Origin: Salipiger thiooxidans
GTDB taxonomy: Bacteria; Pseudomonadota; Alphaproteobacteria; Rhodobacterales; Rhodobacteraceae
Length of the DNA: 64,000 bases
Direction of reading: 5' to 3'
Assembly (NCBI RefSeq): GCF_900102075.1
Contig: NZ_FNAV01000009.1
Coordinates: 62,001-126,000, forward strand
Positions 1-9,783 of the stretch are shown here, in pieces. Below the pieces are notes generated by a model. The model did not search any database and had not been told where the DNA came from. It saw only the letters and a list, made by a program, of their open reading frames with translations. Each line of letters opens with the position of its first letter. Position 1 is the stretch's first letter. A program made the position numbers and the translations under genes.

Positions 1-1338
<1,338 letters not shown>

Positions 1339-1371
1339 GTATCTAGTCCCCGTGTGTCTGGTCGGAGCGGT

Positions 1372-2049
1372 TTACTCGGCCCAGTGCACGACCGCCTCGT
1401 CGAGCACCGCGTTGATCGGGGCCTCGGTCGGCGCCAACCCCTTGGCCTTTTCAAGCACGTCGCGCTTGTCGTGGCCATAGATCACCAGGTGCTTTTTCAG
1501 CGCGCCGTCGAGAACCGGCGCGGAAAGCGTAATCCTGGGCTCCGGCGCGCCCGGTGCCCGCATCGGCAGCAGGATCGGTGCCTCGTCGTGCAGCGCCTCG
1601 TCAAGCTTGTCGGCGCCGGGGAAAATCGAGGCGGTGTGCATGTCCGCCCCCATGCCCAGCATCACCACCGCCAGCGGCAGCGCCGGCGCGATGGCACCGG
1701 CAAGCTCGGCCAGCCGTTCCTCGGGCTCGGCGGCCTCGGCATAGAGCGGCAGGTAGCGCGCCGCCGCGGCACGCTCGACCAGCAGCCGCTCGCGCAGCAG
1801 CCGCGTGTTTGAGCGCTCCGAGCTCTCGGGCACCCAGCGTTCGTCGGTCAGCAGCACGTCGACCCGGTCCCAGTCGAGATCGGCGGCGCAGAGCGCGTCG
1901 AAGACCGGCCCGGGCGAGGTACCGCCCGGCACCGCCAGCGCCGCGCGGTCCTGGTGCGACAGCGCCGCGCGCAGTTCTCCCGCAATCTGGTTGGCGAGGT
2001 CCATCGCCAGCATCTCGCGGTCCGGGTAGGTCCTGAATTCGTAGCTCAC
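1372..2049 (-). CDS. pgl: 6-phosphogluconolactonase
   Basis: Hydrolyses 6-phosphogluconolactone made by Zwf to 6-phosphogluconate. Visible motifs are VPGGTSP near the N-terminus and TDERWVP about a third of the way in, both typical of the Pgl branch of the NagB/DevB fold. The total of 225 residues is normal for the family. I chose the GTG at 2049 because it overlaps the zwf stop as GTGA, the usual translational-coupling arrangement. An ATG at 2067, inside zwf, would add six residues and has no better ribosome-binding site. It is the middle gene of zwf-pgl-pgi, so lactone product is handled by the enzyme encoded next to its producer. Confidence 0.95.
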   Translation of the reverse strand: MSYEFRTYPDREMLAMDLANQIAGELRAALSHQDRAALAVPGGTSPGPVFDALCAADLDWDRVDVLLTDERWVPESSERSNTRLLRERLLVERAAAARYLPLYAEAAEPEERLAELAGAIAPALPLAVVMLGMGADMHTASIFPGADKLDEALHDEAPILLPMRAPGAPEPRITLSAPVLDGALKKHLVIYGHDKRDVLEKAKGLAPTEAPINAVLDEAVVHWAE

Positions 2050-3506
2050 GCCTTGATCCCCCTCCATCGGCGACCGTCGCGGTTGATCAGGAAGGCCGCG
2101 TCGTCCGGCCCGATACTGCCCGCGTCATAGGGCTTGGGCGAGTCGCCGCGCCGCTCCCAGCCTTCGATCAGCGGATCGGTCCAGGCCCAGGCGGCCTCGA
2201 CTTCGTCACCGCGCATGAACAGCGTCTGGTTGCCGCGGATCACGTCCATGATGAGCCGCTCGTAGGCATCCGTCACCTCTTCGGCCTCGGGCCCCAGCGC
2301 CTCGGCGAAGGACATGTCGAGCGGCACGTCCACCAGCCGCATCCCGCCCGGGCCCGGCTCCTTGATGGTCACGCCCAGCGTCATGCCCTCGTTCGGCTGC
2401 AGCCGGATCGAGAGCACGTTGCGGTGCCGGCCCGAGTCGATGCCGAAGATCGAATGCGGCGTTTCCTTGAAGACCACGGCGATCTCGGAGGCCCGCGCCG
2501 CCAGCCGCTTGCCGGTGCGCAGGTAGAAGGGCGTGTTCGCCCACCGCCAGTTCGAGATGTAGCACTTGAGCGCGATGAAGCTCTCGGTCTTCGAGGTCGC
2601 GTTCTCGGCATCCTCGCGGTACGAGGCCATCTCGCCGTCCGAGGTGTACTGCCCGCGCACGATCTGGTCCGGATCCACCGGATCCAGCGCGCGGATCACC
2701 TTGAGCTTCTCGTCGCGCACCGCGTCGGCCTCGAAGCGGGCGGGCGGTTCCATGGCGATCAGGCACAGGAGCTGCATCAGGTGGTTCTGTACCATGTCCC
2801 GCATGGCACCGGACTTGTCGTAGTAGGAGCCCCGCCCCTCGACGCCCACGGTCTCGGCCACGGTGATCTGGATGTGATCGACGTATTGCGCGTTCCACAG
2901 CGGCTCGAACAGCATGTTGCCGAAGCGCACGGCCATGAGGTTCTGAACCGTTTCCTTCCCGAGGTAGTGGTCGATCCGGTAGATCTGGTCCTCGTGGAAG
3001 TGCTGCGCCAGCTCCTCGTTCAGCGCCCGCGCGCTTTCGAGATCGTGGCCGAAGGGTTTCTCGACGACGATGCGGCTCTCGCGGGTCGACAGCTCGTGGC
3101 TGCGCACCTGCTTGGCGAGATCGGCAAAGAGGCTCGGACCCACCGAGAAGTAGAACGCGCGCACCACGTTCTCGTCGTCGCGCAGCAGGCTCTTGAGGCT
3201 CTCCCAGCCGCCCTCGCCCTTGGCGTCGACCGGCACGTAATGCAGCTGCTTGAGGAAGCCCTTCAGCGCCTTCTTGTTGTCGGCGCTCTTCTTGCCGAAC
3301 TCGGCAATCGCCTCGCGCGCGAACTCGCGGTAGCCGTCATCGTCCATTTCCGAGCGCGCGGCGGCGATGATGCGGCTGTCGTCGGGCATCTGGCCGGCGC
3401 AGAACCGGCGGAACAGCGCCGGGATGATCTTGCGGCGGGCCAGATCGCCGGTGCCGCCAAAGATGACCAGGTCGAACGGGTCGACGGGAATGACGCGGGA
3501 TACCAT
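2046..3506 (-). CDS. zwf: glucose-6-phosphate dehydrogenase
   Basis: Oxidises glucose 6-phosphate to the 6-phospholactone with NAD(P)+, feeding the Entner-Doudoroff and oxidative pentose phosphate pathways. The N-terminal Rossmann motif GGTGDLARRK and the active-site signature RIDHYLGKE are both present. At 486 residues the length is normal. The ATG at 3506 is preferred over an in-frame ATG at 3533 because only the former has a GGAGA ribosome-binding site about 10 nt upstream, and the protein then starts MVSRVIPVDPFDLVIFGGTG. It is the first gene of the operon with pgl (GTGA overlap) and pgi. A LacI-type operator candidate sits 36-47 nt upstream of the start codon. Confidence 0.97.
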   Translation of the reverse strand: MVSRVIPVDPFDLVIFGGTGDLARRKIIPALFRRFCAGQMPDDSRIIAAARSEMDDDGYREFAREAIAEFGKKSADNKKALKGFLKQLHYVPVDAKGEGGWESLKSLLRDDENVVRAFYFSVGPSLFADLAKQVRSHELSTRESRIVVEKPFGHDLESARALNEELAQHFHEDQIYRIDHYLGKETVQNLMAVRFGNMLFEPLWNAQYVDHIQITVAETVGVEGRGSYYDKSGAMRDMVQNHLMQLLCLIAMEPPARFEADAVRDEKLKVIRALDPVDPDQIVRGQYTSDGEMASYREDAENATSKTESFIALKCYISNWRWANTPFYLRTGKRLAARASEIAVVFKETPHSIFGIDSGRHRNVLSIRLQPNEGMTLGVTIKEPGPGGMRLVDVPLDMSFAEALGPEAEEVTDAYERLIMDVIRGNQTLFMRGDEVEAAWAWTDPLIEGWERRGDSPKPYDAGSIGPDDAAFLINRDGRRWRGIKA

Positions 3507-3541
3507 GGCCGGGTGTTCTCCGATTCTCTGCATCTGGTGAC

Positions 3542-3553
3542 GTTAGCGTTAAC
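3542..3553. promoter_or_regulatory. candidate LacI-family operator upstream of zwf
   Basis: GTTAGCGTTAAC is a near-perfect 12-bp palindrome (five of six positions match) centred on CG, the hallmark of LacI-family operators. It lies in the 235-nt gap between the divergent zwf and nucleoside hydrolase genes, 36 nt from the zwf ATG. In Rhodobacter the LacI-type regulator CceR controls zwf-pgl-pgi and other central carbon genes. That CceR is the regulator here is an inference from position and operator style. Confidence 0.5.
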
Positions 3554-3741
3554 AACGCTTCCTTTCCCTAACCCATCGCGTGCCGCGAGTCTAACATCGT
3601 GCGGCGGCGCGGCAATGACCCGATCCGAAATTCTGCCGGACCGGCGGTGTTTTGTCCGTCTCGCCCGCTCGGGGACACATCGGGTTGAACGCGCCGGGCC
3701 CGCGTGTCACCTGTCAGGCGTCGCATTCGAGGAGGCTTCCC

Positions 3742-4680
3742 ATGGCAGAGCGCATCATCATCGACACTGATCCCGGCCAGGACGACGCCGTTGCGATCCT
3801 GCTCGCCCTCGCCTCTCCGGACGAGATCGAGGTGCTGGGCATCACCGCCGTGGCGGGCAACGTGCCGCTGGCGCTGACCGCGCGCAATGCCCGCATTGTC
3901 TGCGAACTGGCCGGACGGCCCGACATGAAGGTCTTCGCGGGCTGCGACCGCCCGCTGCGCCACGAGCTGGTGACCGCCGAGCAAGTGCACGGCAAGAGCG
4001 GGCTCGACGGCCCCGACCTGCCCGAGCCCACCATGCCGCTGCAGGGCGCGCATGGCGTAGACTTCATCATCGAGACGCTCCGCGCCGAGCCCGCCGGGAC
4101 CGTGACGCTTTGCCCGCTCGGACCGCTCACCAATATCGCCACCGCTTTCGAGCGCGCCCCCGACATCGTTTCGCGGGTGAAGCGCATCGTGCTCATGGGC
4201 GGCGCCTATTTCGAGGTGGGCAACATCACGCCGGCGGCCGAGTTCAACATCTACGTCGACCCCGAGGCTGCGGCACTGGTCTTCGGTGCGGGCGTGCCGC
4301 TGGTGGTGCTGCCGCTCGACGTGACCCACAAGGCGCTGGTCACCAAGCCCCGCAACGACGCTTTCCGCGCGCTCGGCAACCGCGCCGGCACCGCCGTCGC
4401 CGAGATGACCGACTTCTTCGAGCGCTTCGACCTGGCGAAATACGGCTCCGACGGCGCGCCGCTGCACGACCCCTGCGTCACCGCCTACCTGCTGCGGCCC
4501 GATCTGTTCTCGGGGCGGTACATCAACGTCGAGATCGAGACGGTCTCGCCGCTCACCCGGGGCATGACCGTGGCCGACTGGTGGGGTGTCACCGACCGCG
4601 CGCCCAACGCCACCTTCATCGGCGATCTCGACGCCGACGGCTTCTTCTCCCTGCTGACAGAGCGGCTGGCCCGGCTATGA
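3742..4680 (+). CDS. inosine/uridine-preferring nucleoside hydrolase
   Basis: Hydrolyses the N-glycosidic bond of nucleosides to base plus ribose. The N-terminal Ca2+-binding motif reads DTDPGQDDA (family consensus DTDPGIDDA), and MGGAYFEVGNITPAAEFN in the middle matches the second conserved block, including the Asn/Glu that contact ribose. A conserved His-containing segment (DGAPLHDP) near residue 240 is the expected catalytic region. The length is 312 residues, as usual. The ATG at 3742 follows a GGAGG site at 7-8 nt. The stop overlaps the following acetyltransferase start as ATGA, so the two are co-translated. Nothing nearby fixes the substrate, so purine versus pyrimidine preference is open. 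Confidence 0.9.
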   Translation: MAERIIIDTDPGQDDAVAILLALASPDEIEVLGITAVAGNVPLALTARNARIVCELAGRPDMKVFAGCDRPLRHELVTAEQVHGKSGLDGPDLPEPTMPLQGAHGVDFIIETLRAEPAGTVTLCPLGPLTNIATAFERAPDIVSRVKRIVLMGGAYFEVGNITPAAEFNIYVDPEAAALVFGAGVPLVVLPLDVTHKALVTKPRNDAFRALGNRAGTAVAEMTDFFERFDLAKYGSDGAPLHDPCVTAYLLRPDLFSGRYINVEIETVSPLTRGMTVADWWGVTDRAPNATFIGDLDADGFFSLLTERLARL

Positions 4681-5123
4681 AGGCCCTCCACCTCGCCGGT
4701 CCCGACGATCTCGAGCGGCTCGTGGCCATGGTCCGCGCCTTCCACGTCGAGATGCGCTACGACAGCAACGAGGAGCACGTGCGCGGCGCGCTCGAACCGA
4801 TCCTCGAGGGCGCGCCGCACGGGGCGATCTGGCTGATCGGTCCGCGCAAGGCGCCGGTCGGCTACATCATGATCAGCTTCGGCTGGAGCCTCGAGTTCGG
4901 CGGGCTCGACGCCATGGTCGACGAGCTCTACGTCCGCCCCGCCGTGCGCCGACGCGGCATGGGCGGCGAGGCGCTGCAACAGCTCTCCCTCGGGCTCCGC
5001 GACAGCGGCGTCATGGCACTGCATCTCGAGGCCGACCGGTCCGACGAACGGCTTCAGCAGTTCTACCGCCGCAACCGCTTCAAGATGCGCGAGGGCTACG
5101 CGCTGATGAGCCGGGTGCTCTGA
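4677..5123 (+). CDS. GNAT-family N-acetyltransferase
   Basis: A 148-residue single-domain GNAT protein. The acetyl-CoA pyrophosphate-binding signature RRRGMGGEAL (Q/RxxGxG/A type) sits at about residues 91-100, after the beta-4 strand DAMVDELYVRP, and the C-terminal FYRRNRFKMREGYALMSR is the typical closing strand-helix. It overlaps the nucleoside hydrolase stop by four nucleotides (ATGA), so expression is coupled to that gene. The acceptor substrate cannot be read from the sequence. Coupling to a nucleoside hydrolase is suggestive but not diagnostic. Confidence 0.85.
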   Translation: MKALHLAGPDDLERLVAMVRAFHVEMRYDSNEEHVRGALEPILEGAPHGAIWLIGPRKAPVGYIMISFGWSLEFGGLDAMVDELYVRPAVRRRGMGGEALQQLSLGLRDSGVMALHLEADRSDERLQQFYRRNRFKMREGYALMSRVL

Positions 5124-5139
5124 CGCGGTCCGCGCCCGC

Positions 5140-5414
5140 TCAGCGGTCGTTAAGCCCCTCGCCCCTGAGGATCTTCGCCCGCGCCTTCTTCAGCCGCGAA
5201 ATCCGTGTCGCGGATTGCCTGGCTTGCGTCAGGTGCAGCACCCAGCTGCGCAGCGCCGCCGGGGTCAGCGCCCCGAACCCGGCGGCCAGCCAGAAGTCAT
5301 CCTCCAGCGCCGCCACCAGCTCCTCCGGGTGGTCGAGGTCGTCCTTCTCGAAGGTCCCGTGGCGCCGGCCTCCTCGAGCTTGATGGCCGGGATCCTCGCG
5401 GTGTTGTCGGCCAT
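5140..5414 (-). pseudogene. frameshifted OmdA/YdeI-like small protein
   Basis: Two adjoining frames read together as one small protein. The first starts at an ATG at 5414 (MADNTARIPAIKLEEAGAT). The second continues as GTFEKDDLDHPEELVAALED and ends RLKKARAKILRGEGLNDR at 5140. The second part resembles the C-terminal domain of YdeI/OmpD-associated (OmdA, bacteriocin-protection) proteins, with the characteristic 'PEELVAAL ... AALRSWVLHLTQAR' helices. The frames join near 5358-5365, where one extra base (for instance a fourth G in the ACGGGACC stretch on the coding strand) would restore a single reading frame. It could be a real inactivating indel or a sequencing error. It is convergent with the acetyltransferase. 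Confidence 0.55.
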
Positions 5415-5579
5415 CGCCACCCTCTTCGCGGCCCCTTGCGGCGGACATGGCGGCAGCATGTCCCGGCCCCGCGCACCTGTCCATCCTGCGCGGCGCCGCC
5501 CGGCACCTTCGGCATATCCTCGCCCGACGGGCCGTGCCATACCCCTTCCTTTCCCCGCCGGTTCGATTATCTCTGTGGC

Positions 5580-6998
5580 ATGACCCTGCACATCCCCTTC
5601 GACAACAGCTACGCCCGGCTTCCCGCCACCTTCTACACCCGGCTGAAGCCCACCCCGGTGGCGCGCCCGTCGCTCGTCGCCTTCAACGCACCGCTGGCCG
5701 AAGAGCTCGGCATCACCGGCACCGACGACCCACGGCTGGCGCCGGTGCTGGCCGGCAACGTCCTGCCCGAGGGCGCCGATCCGCTGGCCCAGCTCTACGC
5801 CGGGCACCAGTTCGGAGGCTTCTCGCCGCAGCTCGGTGACGGCCGCGCGCATCTGCTGGGCGAGGTCGTCGACCGCAGCGGGACCCGGCGCGACATCCAG
5901 CTCAAGGGCTCGGGTCCCACCCCCTATTCCCGTCGTGGCGACGGCCGCGCGTGGCTCGGTCCGGTGCTGCGCGAATACGTGGTGAGCGAGGCGATGCACG
6001 CGCTCGGCGTGCCCACGACCCGCGCGCTGGCCGCGGTGCGTACCGGCGAGGACATCCTGCGAGAAGGTCCCCTGCCCGGGGCCATCCTCACCCGCGTCGC
6101 CGGCAGCCACATCCGCGTCGGCACCTTTCAGGTCTTTGCCGCGCGCGGCGACACCGAGGCCCTGCGCACGCTCTTCGACTACACGGTCGAGCGCCACTAT
6201 CCCGGTGTCACCAGCCCCGACGGGCTGCTCGCCGCGGTCTGCGAACGGCAGGTCGCGCTGGTGGCGCAATGGCTGAGCCTCGGCTTCATCCACGGCGTGA
6301 TGAACACCGACAACTGCACGCTCTCGGGCGAGACCATCGACTATGGCCCCTGCGCCTTCATGGACCGCTACGACCCGAACCAGGTCTATTCCTCGATCGA
6401 CCGCTACGGCCGCTACGCCTATTCCGCGCAACCCGACATCGTCGTCTGGAACATGGCGCAGCTCGCCACCGCGCTGGTGCCGCTGATGCCCGACGCCGAC
6501 GACGGCGTGCAGGTCTTCACCCGCATCGTGCACGGCATGGCGGACCAACTGCGCGCGACCTGGCTGAAGCGCTTCGCCGCAAAGCTCGGCATCGCCGATC
6601 CGCGTCCTGAGGACGCGAAGCTCGTCGCGGGGCTGCTCGCGCTCATGCACAAGGGTCAGGCCGATTTCACCAATGCCTTCCGCGCCCTGCACTCGGATGA
6701 CGCCCGCGACCAGTTCACCGACCGCGAGGCCTATGATGTGTGGGACGCGCAGTGGAAGGCCCGGATCGAGGCCGAGCCCGACCCCGAGGGGCTGATGCGC
6801 CGATCGAACCCCGCCTTCATCCCGCGCAACCACCGCATCGAGCAGATGATCGCCGCGGCGGTCGACGGCGACGAAAGCTACTTCCACCACCTGAACCTGG
6901 TGCTGTCGCGGCCCTACGAGGACCAACCCGACGCGGTGGAGCTTCAGGCCCCGCCAACCCCGGATGAAGTGGTCCCCGCCACCTTCTGCGGCACCTGA
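5580..6998 (+). CDS. selO: protein adenylyltransferase SelO (YdiU)
   Basis: Pseudokinase-fold enzyme that transfers AMP from ATP to Ser/Thr/Tyr of target proteins and is linked to redox stress responses. The protein is 472 residues, shorter than human SelO but normal for alphaproteobacteria. Motifs seen are LYAGHQFGGFSPQLGDGRA, LKGSGPTPYSRRGDGRA (nucleotide-binding loop), and HGVMNTDNCTLSGETIDYGP, which carries the metal-binding Asn/Asp pair and the catalytic Asp of the inverted kinase site. The ATG at 5580 begins MTLHIPFDNSYARLP, the conserved N-terminus. Bacterial family members often end without the C-terminal Cys/Sec motif; here the protein ends FCGT, which retains a Cys close to the C-terminus. 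Confidence 0.92.
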   Translation: MTLHIPFDNSYARLPATFYTRLKPTPVARPSLVAFNAPLAEELGITGTDDPRLAPVLAGNVLPEGADPLAQLYAGHQFGGFSPQLGDGRAHLLGEVVDRSGTRRDIQLKGSGPTPYSRRGDGRAWLGPVLREYVVSEAMHALGVPTTRALAAVRTGEDILREGPLPGAILTRVAGSHIRVGTFQVFAARGDTEALRTLFDYTVERHYPGVTSPDGLLAAVCERQVALVAQWLSLGFIHGVMNTDNCTLSGETIDYGPCAFMDRYDPNQVYSSIDRYGRYAYSAQPDIVVWNMAQLATALVPLMPDADDGVQVFTRIVHGMADQLRATWLKRFAAKLGIADPRPEDAKLVAGLLALMHKGQADFTNAFRALHSDDARDQFTDREAYDVWDAQWKARIEAEPDPEGLMRRSNPAFIPRNHRIEQMIAAAVDGDESYFHHLNLVLSRPYEDQPDAVELQAPPTPDEVVPATFCGT

Positions 6999-7025
6999 CG
7001 GCCACGCCGGGAGGCAGACCAGAGC

Positions 7026-7907
7026 TCAGCGGCGGTTGATCAGCACGATCCCCGCCGCCACCAGCGCCATTGCGCCGATGAAATGCGGCCCCACCGGCTC
7101 GCCGAGGAACAGCCAGCCGAAGCCCACCGCCAGCACCGGCGACAGGAAGCTGAACGAGGCCACGTCGGATGCGCGGTAGCGTTTCACCAGCGCCAGCCAG
7201 CCGGTGAAGCCGATGCCGACCACCACCGCGCCCTGGAACAGCAGCCCCGCCACGTGCACCGGCTCAGGGGCGCGCAGCACCGGCCCGAAGAGCGGCGCGA
7301 TGATCGGCACCACCACCGCCGAGAGCCCGAGCTGCCACAGGAGTTGCGCCTCGGGGGTGAGCTTCGAGGCGTCCGTCAGCCGCAGCGACAGCACGATCCC
7401 CGCCCAGAGAAACGCCGCCACCAGCGCCAGCGCCTCGCCGCGCCAGTCGCCGGCGCCGCGGCTCTCGGGATCCCAGAGCGCCCAGCCGACGCCCGCCATC
7501 GCCAGCACCAGCCCCAGCGCCCTGGTCCGGCTCAGCCGTTCGCCCGGCAGCACGAAATGCGCCGCCAGCGCCAGCCATACCGGCATCGAGTAGAAGACGA
7601 TCGAGGCCCGCGACACCGTGGTCAGGTCCAGCGACAGGAACAGCACCACGAACTCGGCGCCGAAGAGCAGCCCCAGCAACAGCCCGCCGCGCACCGTCTG
7701 CCCCATGCCCGCCAGTGCGCCGCGCTTGCGCAGCGCCACCCACCCCAGAACCACGATCACGCCCAGCACCGAGCGCAGCCCCGCGCCGAGTACCGGCGAG
7801 ATCCCGGCGTTGGTGATCTTGACCACGACCTGGTTGAAGGCCAGCAGCGTGCTGAACCCCACCAGTCCCAGCGCCCCTGCGGCGTCCATCGTTCTGCGTG
7901 CTTCCAT
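7026..7907 (-). CDS. DMT-superfamily (EamA) transporter
   Basis: A 293-residue polytopic inner-membrane protein with about ten hydrophobic segments arranged as two EamA repeats. The first runs from ALGLVGFSTLLAFNQVVVK to about residue 140; the second starts near EALALVAAFLWAGIVLSL and ends FIGAMALVAAGIVLINRR. The start at 7907 (MEARRTMDAAGALG) has a GGAG site about nine nucleotides upstream; a longer in-frame start at 7976 is less likely. The substrate is unknown: EamA proteins export amino acids, nucleosides or other metabolites. It is convergent with selO, leaving only 27 nt between the stops. Confidence 0.85.
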   Translation of the reverse strand: MEARRTMDAAGALGLVGFSTLLAFNQVVVKITNAGISPVLGAGLRSVLGVIVVLGWVALRKRGALAGMGQTVRGGLLLGLLFGAEFVVLFLSLDLTTVSRASIVFYSMPVWLALAAHFVLPGERLSRTRALGLVLAMAGVGWALWDPESRGAGDWRGEALALVAAFLWAGIVLSLRLTDASKLTPEAQLLWQLGLSAVVVPIIAPLFGPVLRAPEPVHVAGLLFQGAVVVGIGFTGWLALVKRYRASDVASFSFLSPVLAVGFGWLFLGEPVGPHFIGAMALVAAGIVLINRR

Positions 7908-8049
7908 GCACCTGCTCTCCACCGGCGCGCTGCCGAGGTCAAGCGCACTGATCGCGAGATTTTCCCTTCGCGCCACGCCGCTCTATCTGACAAGCTGAGG
8001 CCCGAGGGTGCCGCACGGCACCGGGAGAGATGATTGGGAGGATGCGCAG

Positions 8050-8799
8050 ATGAGTATGATGGGAACCCTTGCGAAGCTCGCCATGGGCTATGCCGCGGCG
8101 CGCGGCGTCGACCGGCTGTCGGGCGGTCAGGGGCTCGGCGCCCTGATGGGAGGCAAGGCGCAGCTCAAGGGCAGCGAGCCCGGCACCGCGCAACAGGCGC
8201 AGATGGGCCGGATGATGTCGGGTGGCGCGTCCAACCCGCTGCAGGACATGATGGAGCAGATGCAGCGCGGCGGGCTCGGCGCCATGCTGGCGGGCGCGGG
8301 GCTTGGCGGCGGAACCGGCGCGGAAGGCTCCGGTGCCGGGATGGCGAGCATCCTCGCCGCTGCCGGTGGGGCCTCGGCCATGGGCGGCAAGGGCATCGGC
8401 AGCATGATCGACCAGTTCAATGCCGCCGGCGGCTCGGCGCAGGCCGAAGAGGCCGCGGGCCTCATGCTCCGCGCCATGATCCAGGCCGCCAAGGCCGACG
8501 GCGAGATCGACGCGGCCGAGAAGGCGCGTCTGCTCGACACCATCGGCGAGGCCGCCTCTGAGGAGGACATCGCCTTCGTCGAGGCCCAGCTTGCCGCGCC
8601 GGTCGATCCCGAGGCGCTCGCCCGCGACACGCCGGAGGCGCAGAAGACGCAGGTCTACGCCGCCTCGCTGATGACCATTGCGGTCGATACCGACGACGAG
8701 GCCGAGTATCTCGACCGTCTCGCCAAGTCGATGGGGCTGTCGGAGGTGGCGGTGAACCAGCTTCACATGCAGATGGGATTGCAACCGCTCTACCGCTGA
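8050..8799 (+). CDS. TerB-like / DUF533 protein
   Basis: A 249-residue protein with a Gly/Met/Ala-rich low-complexity first half (residues ~1-130, including many GLGAM/GGAG stretches) and an all-helical C-terminal domain beginning EEAAGLMLRAMIQAAKADG near residue 138. The motif AAKADGEIDAAEKARLL is the acidic helix pair characteristic of TerB and DUF533 proteins (tellurite-resistance-like, putative metal binding). The ATG at 8050 follows GGGAGG at 8 nt. No signal peptide is present. The molecular function of the family is not established. It stands alone between two transporter genes. Confidence 0.8.
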   Translation: MSMMGTLAKLAMGYAAARGVDRLSGGQGLGALMGGKAQLKGSEPGTAQQAQMGRMMSGGASNPLQDMMEQMQRGGLGAMLAGAGLGGGTGAEGSGAGMASILAAAGGASAMGGKGIGSMIDQFNAAGGSAQAEEAAGLMLRAMIQAAKADGEIDAAEKARLLDTIGEAASEEDIAFVEAQLAAPVDPEALARDTPEAQKTQVYAASLMTIAVDTDDEAEYLDRLAKSMGLSEVAVNQLHMQMGLQPLYR

Positions 8800-8873
8800 C
8801 CCAAGACTGTCCCCGGAAACCGCCCCGTCCGGCCCGCCCGGCGGGGCGCCGTCACGTCTGTCGAAGGTCCGCC

Positions 8874-9758
8874 ATGTCCCGTTCTCCCCGCTACGGCATC
8901 GCGCTCGCCGCGTTCGGTGCGCTTGTCCTGACGCCCGACGCGGTGCTGATGCGGCTCTCTGGCATGGACGGCTGGCAGATGCTGGGCTGGCGCGGCCTCT
9001 GCGTGGGGGCGGTGTTCTGGGCCGCGTGGCTGCTCCTCGTGCGCGATCCCGGCGGCATCCGGCGCCTGATCTGCCCGGCGGGGGCGGTGCTGATCCTGTC
9101 GCAGTTCCTCAACGCGACGCTCTTCCCGCTCGGCATCGGGGCGGCCCCGGTGGCGGTGGTGCTGCTCGCGGTCGCGACCACGCCGGTCTGGGCGGCATTG
9201 CTGTCGCGCGTGCTTCTGGCCGAACCCGCGAGCCGCGCCACATGGGCCGCCATCGCGGCGGTGGCCGTGGGCATCGCCGTCGCCGTCTCGGGCAAGGGAG
9301 ACCTCGCGGTCAACCGGGCGGCACTGATCGGCGCGCTCTGCGGGCTGGGCGTGGCCCTCGCGCTCGCCACCACCTTCGTCACCCTGCGCCGCGCGCCCGA
9401 GCTGCCGCTCTTGCCGGCGCTCGGAACCGGCGCGTTTCTCGCCGGGATCATGGGGTTCGTCCTGACGGGGCCATCGCAGATGACCGAGGGCAACGTGCCG
9501 GCGATCCTCGTCACCGGGCTGCTGATCCTGCCCGCCTCGTTCTTTGCCCTTTCGTCGGCCTCGCGCCACACGCAGGCGGCGAACGTGAGCCTCCTGATGC
9601 TGCTCGAGACCGTGCTGGGCCCGCTCTGGGTCTGGATGGCCCTCGGCGAGGCCCCGACGTCGCGGATGCTGACCGGCGGCGCCATCGTCGTCGTGAGCCT
9701 CGCCCTCTACATCCTCGCCCCCGGAGCCGCCCGGGCGCGGAGGCCGAAGGCCAGCTGA
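8874..9758 (+). CDS. DMT-superfamily (EamA) transporter
   Basis: A 294-residue membrane protein with ten predicted membrane segments and two EamA halves (residues ~8-140 and ~150-285). The final segment is MLTGGAIVVVSLALYILAP, followed by a basic tail RARRPKAS. It is not a close copy of the transporter at 7026-7907: the loops and termini differ. In the first helix LTPDAVLMRLSGMDGWQMLGWR resembles the RhtA/S-adenosylmethionine-uptake side of the family, but the substrate cannot be assigned. It is convergent with the alaX-like gene downstream. Confidence 0.84.
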   Translation: MSRSPRYGIALAAFGALVLTPDAVLMRLSGMDGWQMLGWRGLCVGAVFWAAWLLLVRDPGGIRRLICPAGAVLILSQFLNATLFPLGIGAAPVAVVLLAVATTPVWAALLSRVLLAEPASRATWAAIAAVAVGIAVAVSGKGDLAVNRAALIGALCGLGVALALATTFVTLRRAPELPLLPALGTGAFLAGIMGFVLTGPSQMTEGNVPAILVTGLLILPASFFALSSASRHTQAANVSLLMLLETVLGPLWVWMALGEAPTSRMLTGGAIVVVSLALYILAPGAARARRPKAS

Positions 9759-9783
9759 CCTAGCGCGCCCGGTCCGGGCGCGC

